Assembly: GCF_003710865.1 (NCBI RefSeq) | Contig: NZ_RHHO01000032.1 | Location: 1-63,765 of the forward strand | DNA: 63,765 nucleotides | Direction of reading: 5' to 3' | Source of the DNA: Brevibacillus borstelensis | GTDB taxonomy: Bacteria; Bacillota; Bacilli; Brevibacillales; Brevibacillaceae | In this document: positions 7,433 through 14,830 of the stretch, piece by piece | How the letters are laid out: every line of letters starts with the position of its first letter | Numbering within the stretch: the stretch's first letter is position 1 | Program-made: the position numbers and the translations under genes | Notes under the pieces: generated by a model | Told to the model about the DNA's origin: nothing | Database searches by the model: none | Seen by the model: only the letters and a program-made list of their open reading frames with translations

Positions 7433-8683
7433 ATGATGCTTTTGAAAAACCGCGTATTTGCCAAAATGTTTGCCGCTTACGGGCTTTCTACGCTGGGCGA
7501 TTGGTTCGATTTCATCGCCCTGTCCATGCTGCTCGGCTACGTCTGGAAAGCCGAACCGATGACACTCGCCTTGCTGCCTCTGGCGTACGCGCTGCCCAGC
7601 GTTTTTTTGAGCCAGTTCGCCGGGATTGCCGCAGATCGTTTCGGCAAGCTGAAGGTGATGATCATCACGGACTTGATTCGATTTGGTTTGACTCTTCTGT
7701 TGATCCTCGCGCCCAACCCCTGGTGGCTGCTCGGCATCGTGCTGATCCGCTCGACGGCTGAAATCTTTTATGCTCCAGCCCATCAGGCGCTTACCCGTCA
7801 TGTCGTTTCTGAAGACCAGCTGCTCCAGGCGGCTTCGCTGAACGGGAGCGTGTTTCAGTCGGGAAAGCTGATCGGTCCGCTTTTGGGCGGGATCGCTGCC
7901 GCCTTTGTCTCGCCTGCTGTCTGCCTTCTGATCAACGCGCTCAGCTTTTTGGGCTCTGCTGCCTGCTTGCTTGGGATCGGGAGCATACGCGAGTCTGCGC
8001 AGGGGGAAACCAACACCGCAGAGACCCCGGAACATACAAGCTGGATCGCGACCTGGCTGGAGGGCTGGCGCATTCTTTTGCACAACCGTACGCTATTTTT
8101 TAGTACGCTCTTTTTTCTCGTTTCGCTCACGGCCATCCAGCTCGTTGACGCGCAGTTTGTCGTCATCCTGCGTGAAAAGGCACCGGGTCAGCCCGAGCTT
8201 TTGGGCTATATGATCAGTGCGATTGGAGTAGGAGCTTTGCTTGCCGTGATGTGGCTTTCCCGCTTAAAAGAGATTGTTTCGTACGGCTGGGTCCTCGGCG
8301 GAGGCGTGCTTTTGATCGGCGTCATGGTAACGTGGGCCGGCTTGTACCAGCCGAGAAGCGGGGTCTCGTGGCTCTTGCTCGCGGCTTTCCTCGGAGGGAT
8401 TGGAACAGGTCTTGCCTCCGTCGGCTCCAATTACCTTCGGCAGAAAGAGACGCCAAAGGAAACGATCGGCCGTGTCACCGGCATTCTCGATTCACTTAGC
8501 AGCTCTATTTTTATCATCGCGCCGCTGCTCGGCGGGGCCGTCATTCAAACATGGGGGGTAAGCCTGAGCTTTCAGTGGACGGGTATACTCATCGGAGGCA
8601 TCGGCGCAGCTGGCATCCTCCTGCAGAAAGTCATTTGGAAAAGAAAATCGGTACAAAGCGAAAGCCTGCAAGGCTGGGGTTGA
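7433..8683 (+). CDS. MFS transporter (drug-efflux type)
   Basis: A 416-residue major facilitator protein with about twelve hydrophobic helices. The N-terminal half carries LGDWFDFIALSM and, in the loop between helices 2 and 3, AGIAADRFGKLKVM, the MFS motif A (G-x3-D-R-x-G-[KR]). It resembles the MFS_3 / macrolide-efflux-like group, but substrate cannot be read from sequence. ATG 7433 follows AAGGGGGA, which lies in the right arm of a perfect 12-bp hairpin, so translation may be structure-controlled. Confidence 0.85.
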   Translation: MMLLKNRVFAKMFAAYGLSTLGDWFDFIALSMLLGYVWKAEPMTLALLPLAYALPSVFLSQFAGIAADRFGKLKVMIITDLIRFGLTLLLILAPNPWWLLGIVLIRSTAEIFYAPAHQALTRHVVSEDQLLQAASLNGSVFQSGKLIGPLLGGIAAAFVSPAVCLLINALSFLGSAACLLGIGSIRESAQGETNTAETPEHTSWIATWLEGWRILLHNRTLFFSTLFFLVSLTAIQLVDAQFVVILREKAPGQPELLGYMISAIGVGALLAVMWLSRLKEIVSYGWVLGGGVLLIGVMVTWAGLYQPRSGVSWLLLAAFLGGIGTGLASVGSNYLRQKETPKETIGRVTGILDSLSSSIFIIAPLLGGAVIQTWGVSLSFQWTGILIGGIGAAGILLQKVIWKRKSVQSESLQGWG

Positions 8684-8742
8684 GAAAGAGTTACAATCAA
8701 AAAAATTGGTCCACCAGGAACCAATTCAGACGTCTGCTTATT

Positions 8743-9363
8743 TTATTCTGGAAAGAAATGGCGTCGCTCTTCCAGTTGTCTCTGCAGGATATACTTGCGC
8801 AGAGCATGGAAGTAACGCGCTTGAATACGGACGATTTTACAGCCGTAAAAGTAAAAGCCCCCTTCCATTCTCTCGTGTATCACCTGCAGCTCGGCCAGGA
8901 CCACGCCGTCTTCCCGATGGCGGCCGTACAGTTCTGTGGAAAAGGTGATCGTTTGTTCGCGCGGGATTGGCCGGTCCACACGCAGGGCCAGTCCCCCCAG
9001 ACTCAGGTTGATCAAGGCCACCCTCTGTGTATGGAGAGAAAATCTATGCTGTCCGGGGTCCGCTTTATACCTGATCCATCCACTCATATCGACGTCGAAC
9101 CTGGGATACCGACGCCTTTGTTCGCGAAATTCGATCACAGTCGGGGAATGGAAAAGAAACAGGCGATTTTTCTCTTTCGCCACAACGACCGCCTCAAAAT
9201 TACTGATTGTCTCGTAATTATCGGTCATTAAACATGGCAGCTGATCGCCCACCACTACCTCTGTAATCTCAGGGAAGACGGCTTCGATCAAATCACCTTC
9301 TTCATAGATGACACTGCCTTCGAACAATTGCTTTCCTTTTTTTATTTGTAAGAAGCTGTCCAT
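8743..9363 (-). CDS. PilZ-domain protein (YpfA/YcgR-like c-di-GMP receptor)
   Basis: An N-terminal beta-rich PilZN-like domain is followed by a PilZ domain. It shows both c-di-GMP signatures, the arginine motif EQRRRYPRF and the later NLSLGGLAL ([DN]-x-S-x-x-G). Such proteins bind cyclic di-GMP and often act as flagellar brakes; motAB and an MCP lie elsewhere in the window. The ATG at 9363 has GGTGGAG seven nt upstream. The frame extends to ATG 9408 and TTG 9423, which lack a good site, so the N-terminus is uncertain by up to 20 residues. Length about 206 residues. Confidence 0.8.
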   Translation of the reverse strand: MDSFLQIKKGKQLFEGSVIYEEGDLIEAVFPEITEVVVGDQLPCLMTDNYETISNFEAVVVAKEKNRLFLFHSPTVIEFREQRRRYPRFDVDMSGWIRYKADPGQHRFSLHTQRVALINLSLGGLALRVDRPIPREQTITFSTELYGRHREDGVVLAELQVIHERMEGGFYFYGCKIVRIQARYFHALRKYILQRQLEERRHFFPE

Positions 9364-9481
9364 CCGAGTCTCCACCACTTCACGTAAAGATTTGCTGCTT
9401 TCTTCCATGCTAACGGAATTCAATCATTTTCAAGGAAAATAAGGTATAATGGGAACATTGACAGATAGGAGGTTACGACCG

Positions 9482-9655
9482 ATGAATCGATATCAATGGG
9501 TTACCTTAACGCTGGCTCTGGGCGTAGCAGCCTGCTTCATCGGGGTTGGTGTCGCTATCGGTGAACGCAGCCCGCTGGGTGTCATCGGAGGAATCCTCGG
9601 TGCCTGCGCCCTGATGGGGTATGGCTTTTCGTACAAGCGGAAGCACTTGCGTTAA
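9482..9655 (+). CDS. Small membrane protein, DUF5325 (YlaF-like)
   Basis: A 57-residue protein with two hydrophobic helices separated by a conserved IGERSPLGV turn and ending in basic KRKHLR. This matches the Bacillus YlaF/DUF5325 pattern. ATG 9482 follows GGAGG. A TATAAT sits about 35 nt upstream. Function is not known for the family. Confidence 0.75.
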   Translation: MNRYQWVTLTLALGVAACFIGVGVAIGERSPLGVIGGILGACALMGYGFSYKRKHLR

Positions 9656-9665
9656 AACCGAGACC

Positions 9666-10721
9666 CTACCGCCTGACGAGCAGACTATTCACGTAGAACA
9701 ATACTGAAGGCAACCCCCTGGCCTGTTTCAACAGTTCTCTGGCAATGGTGTATATGCGCGGCTGGTTCCGGTTTACCTTGCGATCAACCAGGTAAAAGGC
9801 GACCAGTCCGTCTACGATCATACGGTGAAAATCCGGATTGGGCAAGCGGTCTACGCTTGCCTTTGCTTGCTTGATAAAATGCCGCAGCCGCTCGGTAGCT
9901 TCCCGCTCGGAAGTGTAGTAGCTGACAAAATTCAAATCTCCGCCGAGCCGATCCTCTTCCATATCAATCAAGTAATCAAGCAAAATATGTAAGCCGCTGA
10001 TCCAGGGAAAGTACGCCCCGTTTATCGCAAGAATTTGCTCATCCGGGACATCCTCGTCCGTCGCCAAGCAGAACAGCGCAAAGATGTTGATCGTCGATCC
10101 CGTTACCGCAGCGAATTCCTGCCAGTACAGCTCGGAATTCTCTTCCTTGTGCTCATCCCACCAGGCGAGCAGCCGCGCTTCCCGCTGATCGTGAGCAATA
10201 TGCTTGTACACTTGCAAATCGCTGTATAGACGAGACAATCTCAGAACATGCGGCTTGATTTTCTCATAGCCGGACAGTTGTGCCGTATACCGCTGACAAG
10301 CCAAAACCAGCTCCGCGAGAAAACCGCTATCGTCCTTTTCGTCCCGGTATCGATAATAGTCCTGCAGCGGCGCTCCCGGCGTCAGCGCATCCTGCATGGA
10401 TACGTGAAGCTGCCGGAAGTCAACGGGATCCAGCGACGTACTCCGGTCGCACAGGTTGTCCAGATAGTCGCTGATCGTCTGGTAGGCCACGATTAGCGGT
10501 ACAATCACTTCGATGTGAGGTACTACCTGTGCCGCGTAAACACATCCTCCCTGACAGTGAAACTTCTTGCTTTCCATGCTAGCCATCGCCTGTTTGCGCA
10601 ATTCCGGGTCCTCAATTCTTTGGGCCCGTCCATACCAAGCGTCAAACTCCCGCTCCAAAACCGGCTGCACATGGCGATACATCCGATACAGCAATTGCCA
10701 CGGATGTCGTAGCTCCCTCAC
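9666..10721 (-). CDS. ytpB: Tetraprenyl-beta-curcumene synthase (YtpB, DUF2600 family)
   Basis: A 351-residue all-helical protein matching the YtpB family, which cyclises a C35 prenyl diphosphate (heptaprenyl diphosphate) to tetraprenyl-beta-curcumene. That is a step toward the sesquarterpenes found in Bacillus spores and cells. The acidic block YQTISDYLDNLCDR is the likely metal-diphosphate region. It starts at a GTG (10721) behind GGAGGG. No squalene-hopene-type cyclase is adjacent. The stop lies 10 bp from the convergent ylaF-like gene, leaving little room for a separate terminator. Confidence 0.88.
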   Translation of the reverse strand: MRELRHPWQLLYRMYRHVQPVLEREFDAWYGRAQRIEDPELRKQAMASMESKKFHCQGGCVYAAQVVPHIEVIVPLIVAYQTISDYLDNLCDRSTSLDPVDFRQLHVSMQDALTPGAPLQDYYRYRDEKDDSGFLAELVLACQRYTAQLSGYEKIKPHVLRLSRLYSDLQVYKHIAHDQREARLLAWWDEHKEENSELYWQEFAAVTGSTINIFALFCLATDEDVPDEQILAINGAYFPWISGLHILLDYLIDMEEDRLGGDLNFVSYYTSEREATERLRHFIKQAKASVDRLPNPDFHRMIVDGLVAFYLVDRKVNRNQPRIYTIARELLKQARGLPSVLFYVNSLLVRR

Positions 10722-10879
10722 GCAATTCCCTCCTAACCGACAGCGCGATTCCGCCGTGTCACATGCCTTTGCTGCCTGATCGGCATGCGCAGGCTCTCTT
10801 TCTATTAATAGTGCTATCTTACCATAAATACCGGCATGATCAAAAAGATTGGACGCTTACGCCGCCTCGTTCTTTATTG

Positions 10880-11800
10880 TTATCCCATCAAGCGCTTTGC
10901 TTCCAGATAAAGCACCAGCATAAACTTTTTTGTGTTGATTTTCGTCGACGACGGGCCGGGCTCGATCTGGTTTTCCAGCTCCCTCATCCGCTTGCGCACT
11001 TCGGTAAAATCAAAAAAAGTGGAGGCGTAGGTCTCGAATTTCGGATTCGCGTAGTCAGTCAGTCCAAGTGAGGCCAGATGGGAAAGCGCCTGGTAAATCG
11101 CCCGGCGTACCCGTTGCTCCGCCGCTTTTACTTCCTTTTGCAGTTCATAGCCGCTCGCCTGATCGCCCAGCTTTTTTTGCGCGACAGCCAAAAAGATTTC
11201 TTTTAATGCAGGGAATTTGTAAACGCCTGTTTGCATACCTTCTTGACGATGGAGATAATCGAGCATTTCCAGCAGGTCCTTGCTTCCGCTCTCTCCGATC
11301 ATGCCCAGCTCGGTCAGCAAAAACTTGCCAGGTGTCTGGATTGTCTTCTCGGTAAACGGCTGTTCTCGCGGCTCTCTTGCCGCACCGCCCTGGAGCACGC
11401 TGAGCGAGCGTTGAATCCCTTCAATGGAACGCTGCAGCAAGATCCTCTCCTGCACTTTTTGCAAGACGCTCAAAACCTCCAGACGGTTGATCGGCTTTGT
11501 AATGTAGTATTCGATTCCAAGCGAATACGCCTCCGCGATCATTTCCTTCGACTCGATCTGGGAGATCATGACGATCCTCCCCTCGAAGCCGATCAGCTGC
11601 CGGATCGTTTCAATCCCGTCGCGGTTCGGCATCAGAAGATCGATCAAGAGAATGTCGACCTGTTTCAATCGCAAAAAATCTCCGTCAATTTGCGAGCCGT
11701 CTTCTGCTTCTCCCGCTATTATTCCCAGATCGGCATCTTCGATAATGTGAGCGAGCATCGAACGCACCGCCTGATCGTCATCCGTGATGAAGTAACGCAT
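10880..11800 (-). CDS. glnL: Two-component response regulator, GlnL (YcbB) family
   Basis: A 306-residue regulator. The N-terminal receiver shows acidic residues Asp7-Asp9, phosphoacceptor Asp54 (ILLIDLLMPNRDG) and conserved Lys in YYITKPIN. The C-terminal half is the YcbB-type DNA-binding domain (helical, RVRRAIYQALSHLASLG). In B. subtilis GlnL activates a glutaminase/glutamine transporter operon. The ATG at 11800 lies four bases downstream of the kinase stop, so the two genes are an operon. A candidate GlnL binding repeat lies upstream of the divergent TRAP operon, making that operon the likely target. Confidence 0.82.
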   Translation of the reverse strand: MRYFITDDDQAVRSMLAHIIEDADLGIIAGEAEDGSQIDGDFLRLKQVDILLIDLLMPNRDGIETIRQLIGFEGRIVMISQIESKEMIAEAYSLGIEYYITKPINRLEVLSVLQKVQERILLQRSIEGIQRSLSVLQGGAAREPREQPFTEKTIQTPGKFLLTELGMIGESGSKDLLEMLDYLHRQEGMQTGVYKFPALKEIFLAVAQKKLGDQASGYELQKEVKAAEQRVRRAIYQALSHLASLGLTDYANPKFETYASTFFDFTEVRKRMRELENQIEPGPSSTKINTKKFMLVLYLEAKRLMG

Positions 11801-11804
11801 GCTA

Positions 11805-13118
11805 TCAACCTTTCTGGACCAGATTTGCAACCGGCAAACGGATCGTAAAAACCGTTGTGTACCCGTCCGTTCCTTCCAACAGCTCCACCTGTCCCCGCAA
11901 GTTATCCGCGACTTCCTTGACATAGCAAAGGCCGATTCCCGTAGAAGGATTTCCTGACACGTCGTATTTGGTCGTAAAACCGGGCACGAAGAGAAGCTCC
12001 CGATTCTTCGGAGTAATGCCGGGACCATCATCCTTTACTGTAAAAAGAAGAAACTGGCCTTCTTCCAGCGTCACAGTGATGGCGATCGCACCGCGCTCGC
12101 GGATCGCTTCCACTGCGTTTGCTGCCAGATTGTTTAAAAGGGACAATGTCGTAAATATATGGCAGGCGAGGAAAGGAACATCCACCCGATAGGTCAGCCT
12201 GATATCCTTTCCGAGCAGCCTGGCGTACTTTTCGTTTGCCCGCACAATCACTTTCAGCAGTTCGCCCAGAGGCATGTAATCCCGGTCGTTTTCGTCCGAG
12301 ATGAGCTTGGAGAGGCCTGCATAGATCCGCTGGTTGTCCTTTTTCACTTCGTGCACCTGTCCGGCAATCCGGAGCGCCTGCTTGGCGTAGCCCTTTCCCT
12401 GTCCGTCCGTTTCCTTTAGTCCCCGATAGAGCTCATAGCAGTCTCTGGTGATCTCCTCCACATCCTGGAGCGTCTTTTTGAGATGAATGGACTCCTCGTA
12501 CAGGCTGGAAACGAGCATGAGCATGTGCTCATTTCGAGTGCGCTGCTGCTCCTCCATCCACTTGGCCTGCCGAAGCTGAATCATATTGAAGAAGCTCAGC
12601 ACGAAAAAGCTGCGGATCAGAGCGATTACGGCGACAGAGCTGATCACTTCCCACTGAAAAACGGCATCCCACTGCGGAGAGCGGAAAGCCAGCTCGACCA
12701 AATTGGCGGCGATTTCGGCAACAGTAGCGAGCAAACCGACTGCTAACGGAACATGATGAAGCTGATTGACGCGAAACAGCGCAAAAATAACCGAAAAAGT
12801 GACGTAAAAGAAAAAAGCAGGAAGATGCATCTGGAACGATGCGAGCAAGTCAAAAGGCTCATCGGCGATCCAATCGAGTCCCAGCCGAAACAGGATGACC
12901 ATGCATCCCGTAAGCGGCCCACTTATATAGGAAGGGATTTTCCTCAACCATAGCAAAAAAAAGAAAAAGGCCGTCGTTCCAAAGCTGATCCGAAAGTCAT
13001 CCTGAAACGGGTGAAACTTCAGTTCTCCGGCAATAGGGACGGCTATCAGCATCAGCAGCAAAATGTATACGCTTTCTCTCATAATCGTTCGCTTTCTTTT
13101 GTCGAATGGTTTCGACAT
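11805..13118 (-). CDS. glnK: Sensor histidine kinase, GlnK (YcbA)-like
   Basis: A 437-residue membrane sensor kinase with about six N-terminal hydrophobic helices (residues 15-195). A cytoplasmic region follows with the phosphoacceptor-like HEVKKDNQRI and a HATPase domain: N-box NNLAANAVEAI, G1 DDGPGI, G2 STGIGL. It has no extracellular sensor loop of note. It precedes and partners the GlnL-type regulator. The ATG at 13118 has no clear ribosome site; an internal ATG at 13082 just before the first helix is an alternative start. Signal is unknown; glutamine or another amino acid is suggested by family and context. Confidence 0.82.
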   Translation of the reverse strand: MSKPFDKRKRTIMRESVYILLLMLIAVPIAGELKFHPFQDDFRISFGTTAFFFFLLWLRKIPSYISGPLTGCMVILFRLGLDWIADEPFDLLASFQMHLPAFFFYVTFSVIFALFRVNQLHHVPLAVGLLATVAEIAANLVELAFRSPQWDAVFQWEVISSVAVIALIRSFFVLSFFNMIQLRQAKWMEEQQRTRNEHMLMLVSSLYEESIHLKKTLQDVEEITRDCYELYRGLKETDGQGKGYAKQALRIAGQVHEVKKDNQRIYAGLSKLISDENDRDYMPLGELLKVIVRANEKYARLLGKDIRLTYRVDVPFLACHIFTTLSLLNNLAANAVEAIRERGAIAITVTLEEGQFLLFTVKDDGPGITPKNRELLFVPGFTTKYDVSGNPSTGIGLCYVKEVADNLRGQVELLEGTDGYTTVFTIRLPVANLVQKG

Positions 13119-13144
13119 TTATTTTACTATATTTTCGTATAGTT

Positions 13145-13160
13145 TTTTGTAGTTTTTTAT
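13145..13160. promoter_or_regulatory. Candidate GlnL-type binding site
   Basis: TTTTGT-AGTT-TTTTAT matches the B. subtilis GlnL direct repeat TTTTGT-N4-TTTTGT with one mismatch. A third phased copy (TTTTCGTATAG) lies just upstream, giving three T-rich units on one DNA face. It sits between the kinase gene and the TRAP operon. Confidence 0.5.
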
Positions 13161-13186
13161 AGGTATGCGCTTACACTGCTTGATGG

Positions 13187-13238
13187 TAGTACCTTTGTCT
13201 TCGCATAAATATTGTATTCTTGCGAAAAAGAGGTACTA
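13187..13238 (+). promoter_or_regulatory. Nested inverted repeat upstream of the TRAP operon
   Basis: TAGTACC / GGTACTA (7 bp) encloses TTCGCA / TGCGAA (6 bp) around an AT-rich centre. It lies 40 bp before the first TRAP gene and has no T-tract. It may be an operator or leader structure. Confidence 0.4.
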
Positions 13239-13277
13239 TAGGAAATGAACAGATATTTTAAATAAGGGGGAATTTTC

Positions 13278-14291
13278 ATGAAAAAACGCAGTCTCCTTCT
13301 TTCTCTGACACTGCTTCTGACCATGTCTTTGGTCACAGCCTGTGGCGGCGGTGGCGGAAACAACGCCCAAGGCGGCAATGGTGGAAGCACCGGCGGAAGC
13401 GGTGGCGGAAGCAACGATCCTTCCCAGTTGATCATCGCAACCGGCGGTACCGGCGGAACTTACTATCCTCTGGGCGGCGGTATGGCTGACCTGATCGGCA
13501 AAAATGCCGGCGTAACCGCTACGGCGCAAGCAACTGGAGCTTCGGCTGAAAACATCCGCCTCATTCGCGACAAGAAAGCTGATATCGCTTTCACGCAAAG
13601 TGACATCGCCGATTACGCCAGCAAAGGCGAAAATATGTTCCAGCAAGATGGCAAAATCGATGCATTCCAGGCGATGGGCGCTCTCTATAACGAGACGATC
13701 CAAATTGTTGTTTCCAGCGACAGCAACATCGCAAGTGTAGCTGACCTGAAAGGCAAACGCGTATCTGTAGGCGCACCTGGAAGCGGTACCGAGATGAACG
13801 CACAGCAAATTTTGGAAGCATATGACCTGAAGTTTGACGATCTGCAACTGCAGCGCCTCTCCTTCGCTGATTCTGCGAAAGCAATCCAGGACGGCAAACT
13901 GGATGCGGCATTCCAAACTGCTGGAACTCCAACCGCTGCGATTACCGAATTGGCTGCGACCAAGGGCGTAAAAATCATCCCGATTGACGCAGACAAGATC
14001 GATGCGCTGATCGCAAAATATCCGTTCTATGTAAAAACAACAATTCCGGCCAACACGTATCAAACGGTTCCGGAAGAGATCAACACTGTTTCTGTCAAAG
14101 CCATGCTCGTCATTCGCGCTGACCTGAGCGAAGATCTGGTGTACAAAGCGACCAAAGCGATCTTCGAAAACACTGACAAGCTCGGCCATGCCAAGGCAAA
14201 AGAAATCACCATTGAAGAAGGACTTGCCGGCGTGAGCTTGCCTGTACACCCTGGCGCGAAGAAGTTCTTTGAAGAAAAAGGCGTAAAGTAA
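13278..14291 (+). CDS. TAXI-family TRAP transporter solute-binding lipoprotein
   Basis: Extracytoplasmic receptor of 337 residues. The lipoprotein signal peptide ends in LVTAC (Cys22 lipidated). A flexible Gly/Asn/Ser linker of roughly 30 residues follows, then the TAXI domain opening with IATGGTGGTYYPLGG. The domain also shows KGKRVSVGAPGSGTE. TAXI receptors of known ligand bind glutamate or glutamine. ATG 13278 follows AAGGGGGA. It is first in an operon with a DUF1850 protein and a fused TRAP permease; a GlnL-like site upstream supports an amino-acid substrate (inference). Confidence 0.93.
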   Translation: MKKRSLLLSLTLLLTMSLVTACGGGGGNNAQGGNGGSTGGSGGGSNDPSQLIIATGGTGGTYYPLGGGMADLIGKNAGVTATAQATGASAENIRLIRDKKADIAFTQSDIADYASKGENMFQQDGKIDAFQAMGALYNETIQIVVSSDSNIASVADLKGKRVSVGAPGSGTEMNAQQILEAYDLKFDDLQLQRLSFADSAKAIQDGKLDAAFQTAGTPTAAITELAATKGVKIIPIDADKIDALIAKYPFYVKTTIPANTYQTVPEEINTVSVKAMLVIRADLSEDLVYKATKAIFENTDKLGHAKAKEITIEEGLAGVSLPVHPGAKKFFEEKGVK

Positions 14292-14298
14292 TTACCCT

Positions 14299-14829
14299 AT
14301 GTTTCTGCAAAAACAAGTAGGAACCGGGAAAGGGCGGACGTCGTTCCGCCTTTTCTCCTTACTGTGTCTCATCGCTGTGCTTTCACTGGTTGTCATCCCC
14401 TTCTTCCCGTCTCTGGTCATCCGCGACACGGAGACAAACCGGCCGATCTGGAGCGGCCGCATCGAAGAAAATGGCACATTTTCCATACGTTGGACTCATT
14501 CCATTCACCGCACGCCCGTGGTAGAGACCTACCTCATCCGAGACGGGCACATCCTTTTATCCGAAATGTCTTTTCAGGATTACGGCATTGGCATGGAAAG
14601 CGAACTTGCTCCCGGAGAAAAGCTGATCAGCCAAGACGGCCAGTTTCGCGTTGTCAATATGAATCGCGCCTTCCCTGCCTTGCACCTGTTCATCGGTCAG
14701 GTGAGGGCTAATCATACACTGCTTTTCGCTGGAAGGGAAATACCGCTCGCAAGCGTCGACAGGCCGGGAGCGGCCGTTACCATTCAGGTGGAGAAGCGTT
14801 CCATTTTGAATGAGATTGGAGGGTACTAG
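14299..14829 (+). CDS. DUF1850 domain protein of a TAXI-TRAP operon
   Basis: A 176-residue protein with one N-terminal hydrophobic helix (residues 18-38) and an extracellular beta-rich domain. The domain contains WTHSIHRTPVVETY, the hallmark of DUF1850. These proteins are found almost only between TAXI receptor and fused TRAP permease genes, as here. They are presumed accessory subunits. The ATG at 14299 is 7 bp after the receptor stop and has no strong ribosome site, so translation may depend on coupling. Confidence 0.82.
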   Translation: MFLQKQVGTGKGRTSFRLFSLLCLIAVLSLVVIPFFPSLVIRDTETNRPIWSGRIEENGTFSIRWTHSIHRTPVVETYLIRDGHILLSEMSFQDYGIGMESELAPGEKLISQDGQFRVVNMNRAFPALHLFIGQVRANHTLLFAGREIPLASVDRPGAAVTIQVEKRSILNEIGGY

Positions 14830-14830
14830 A

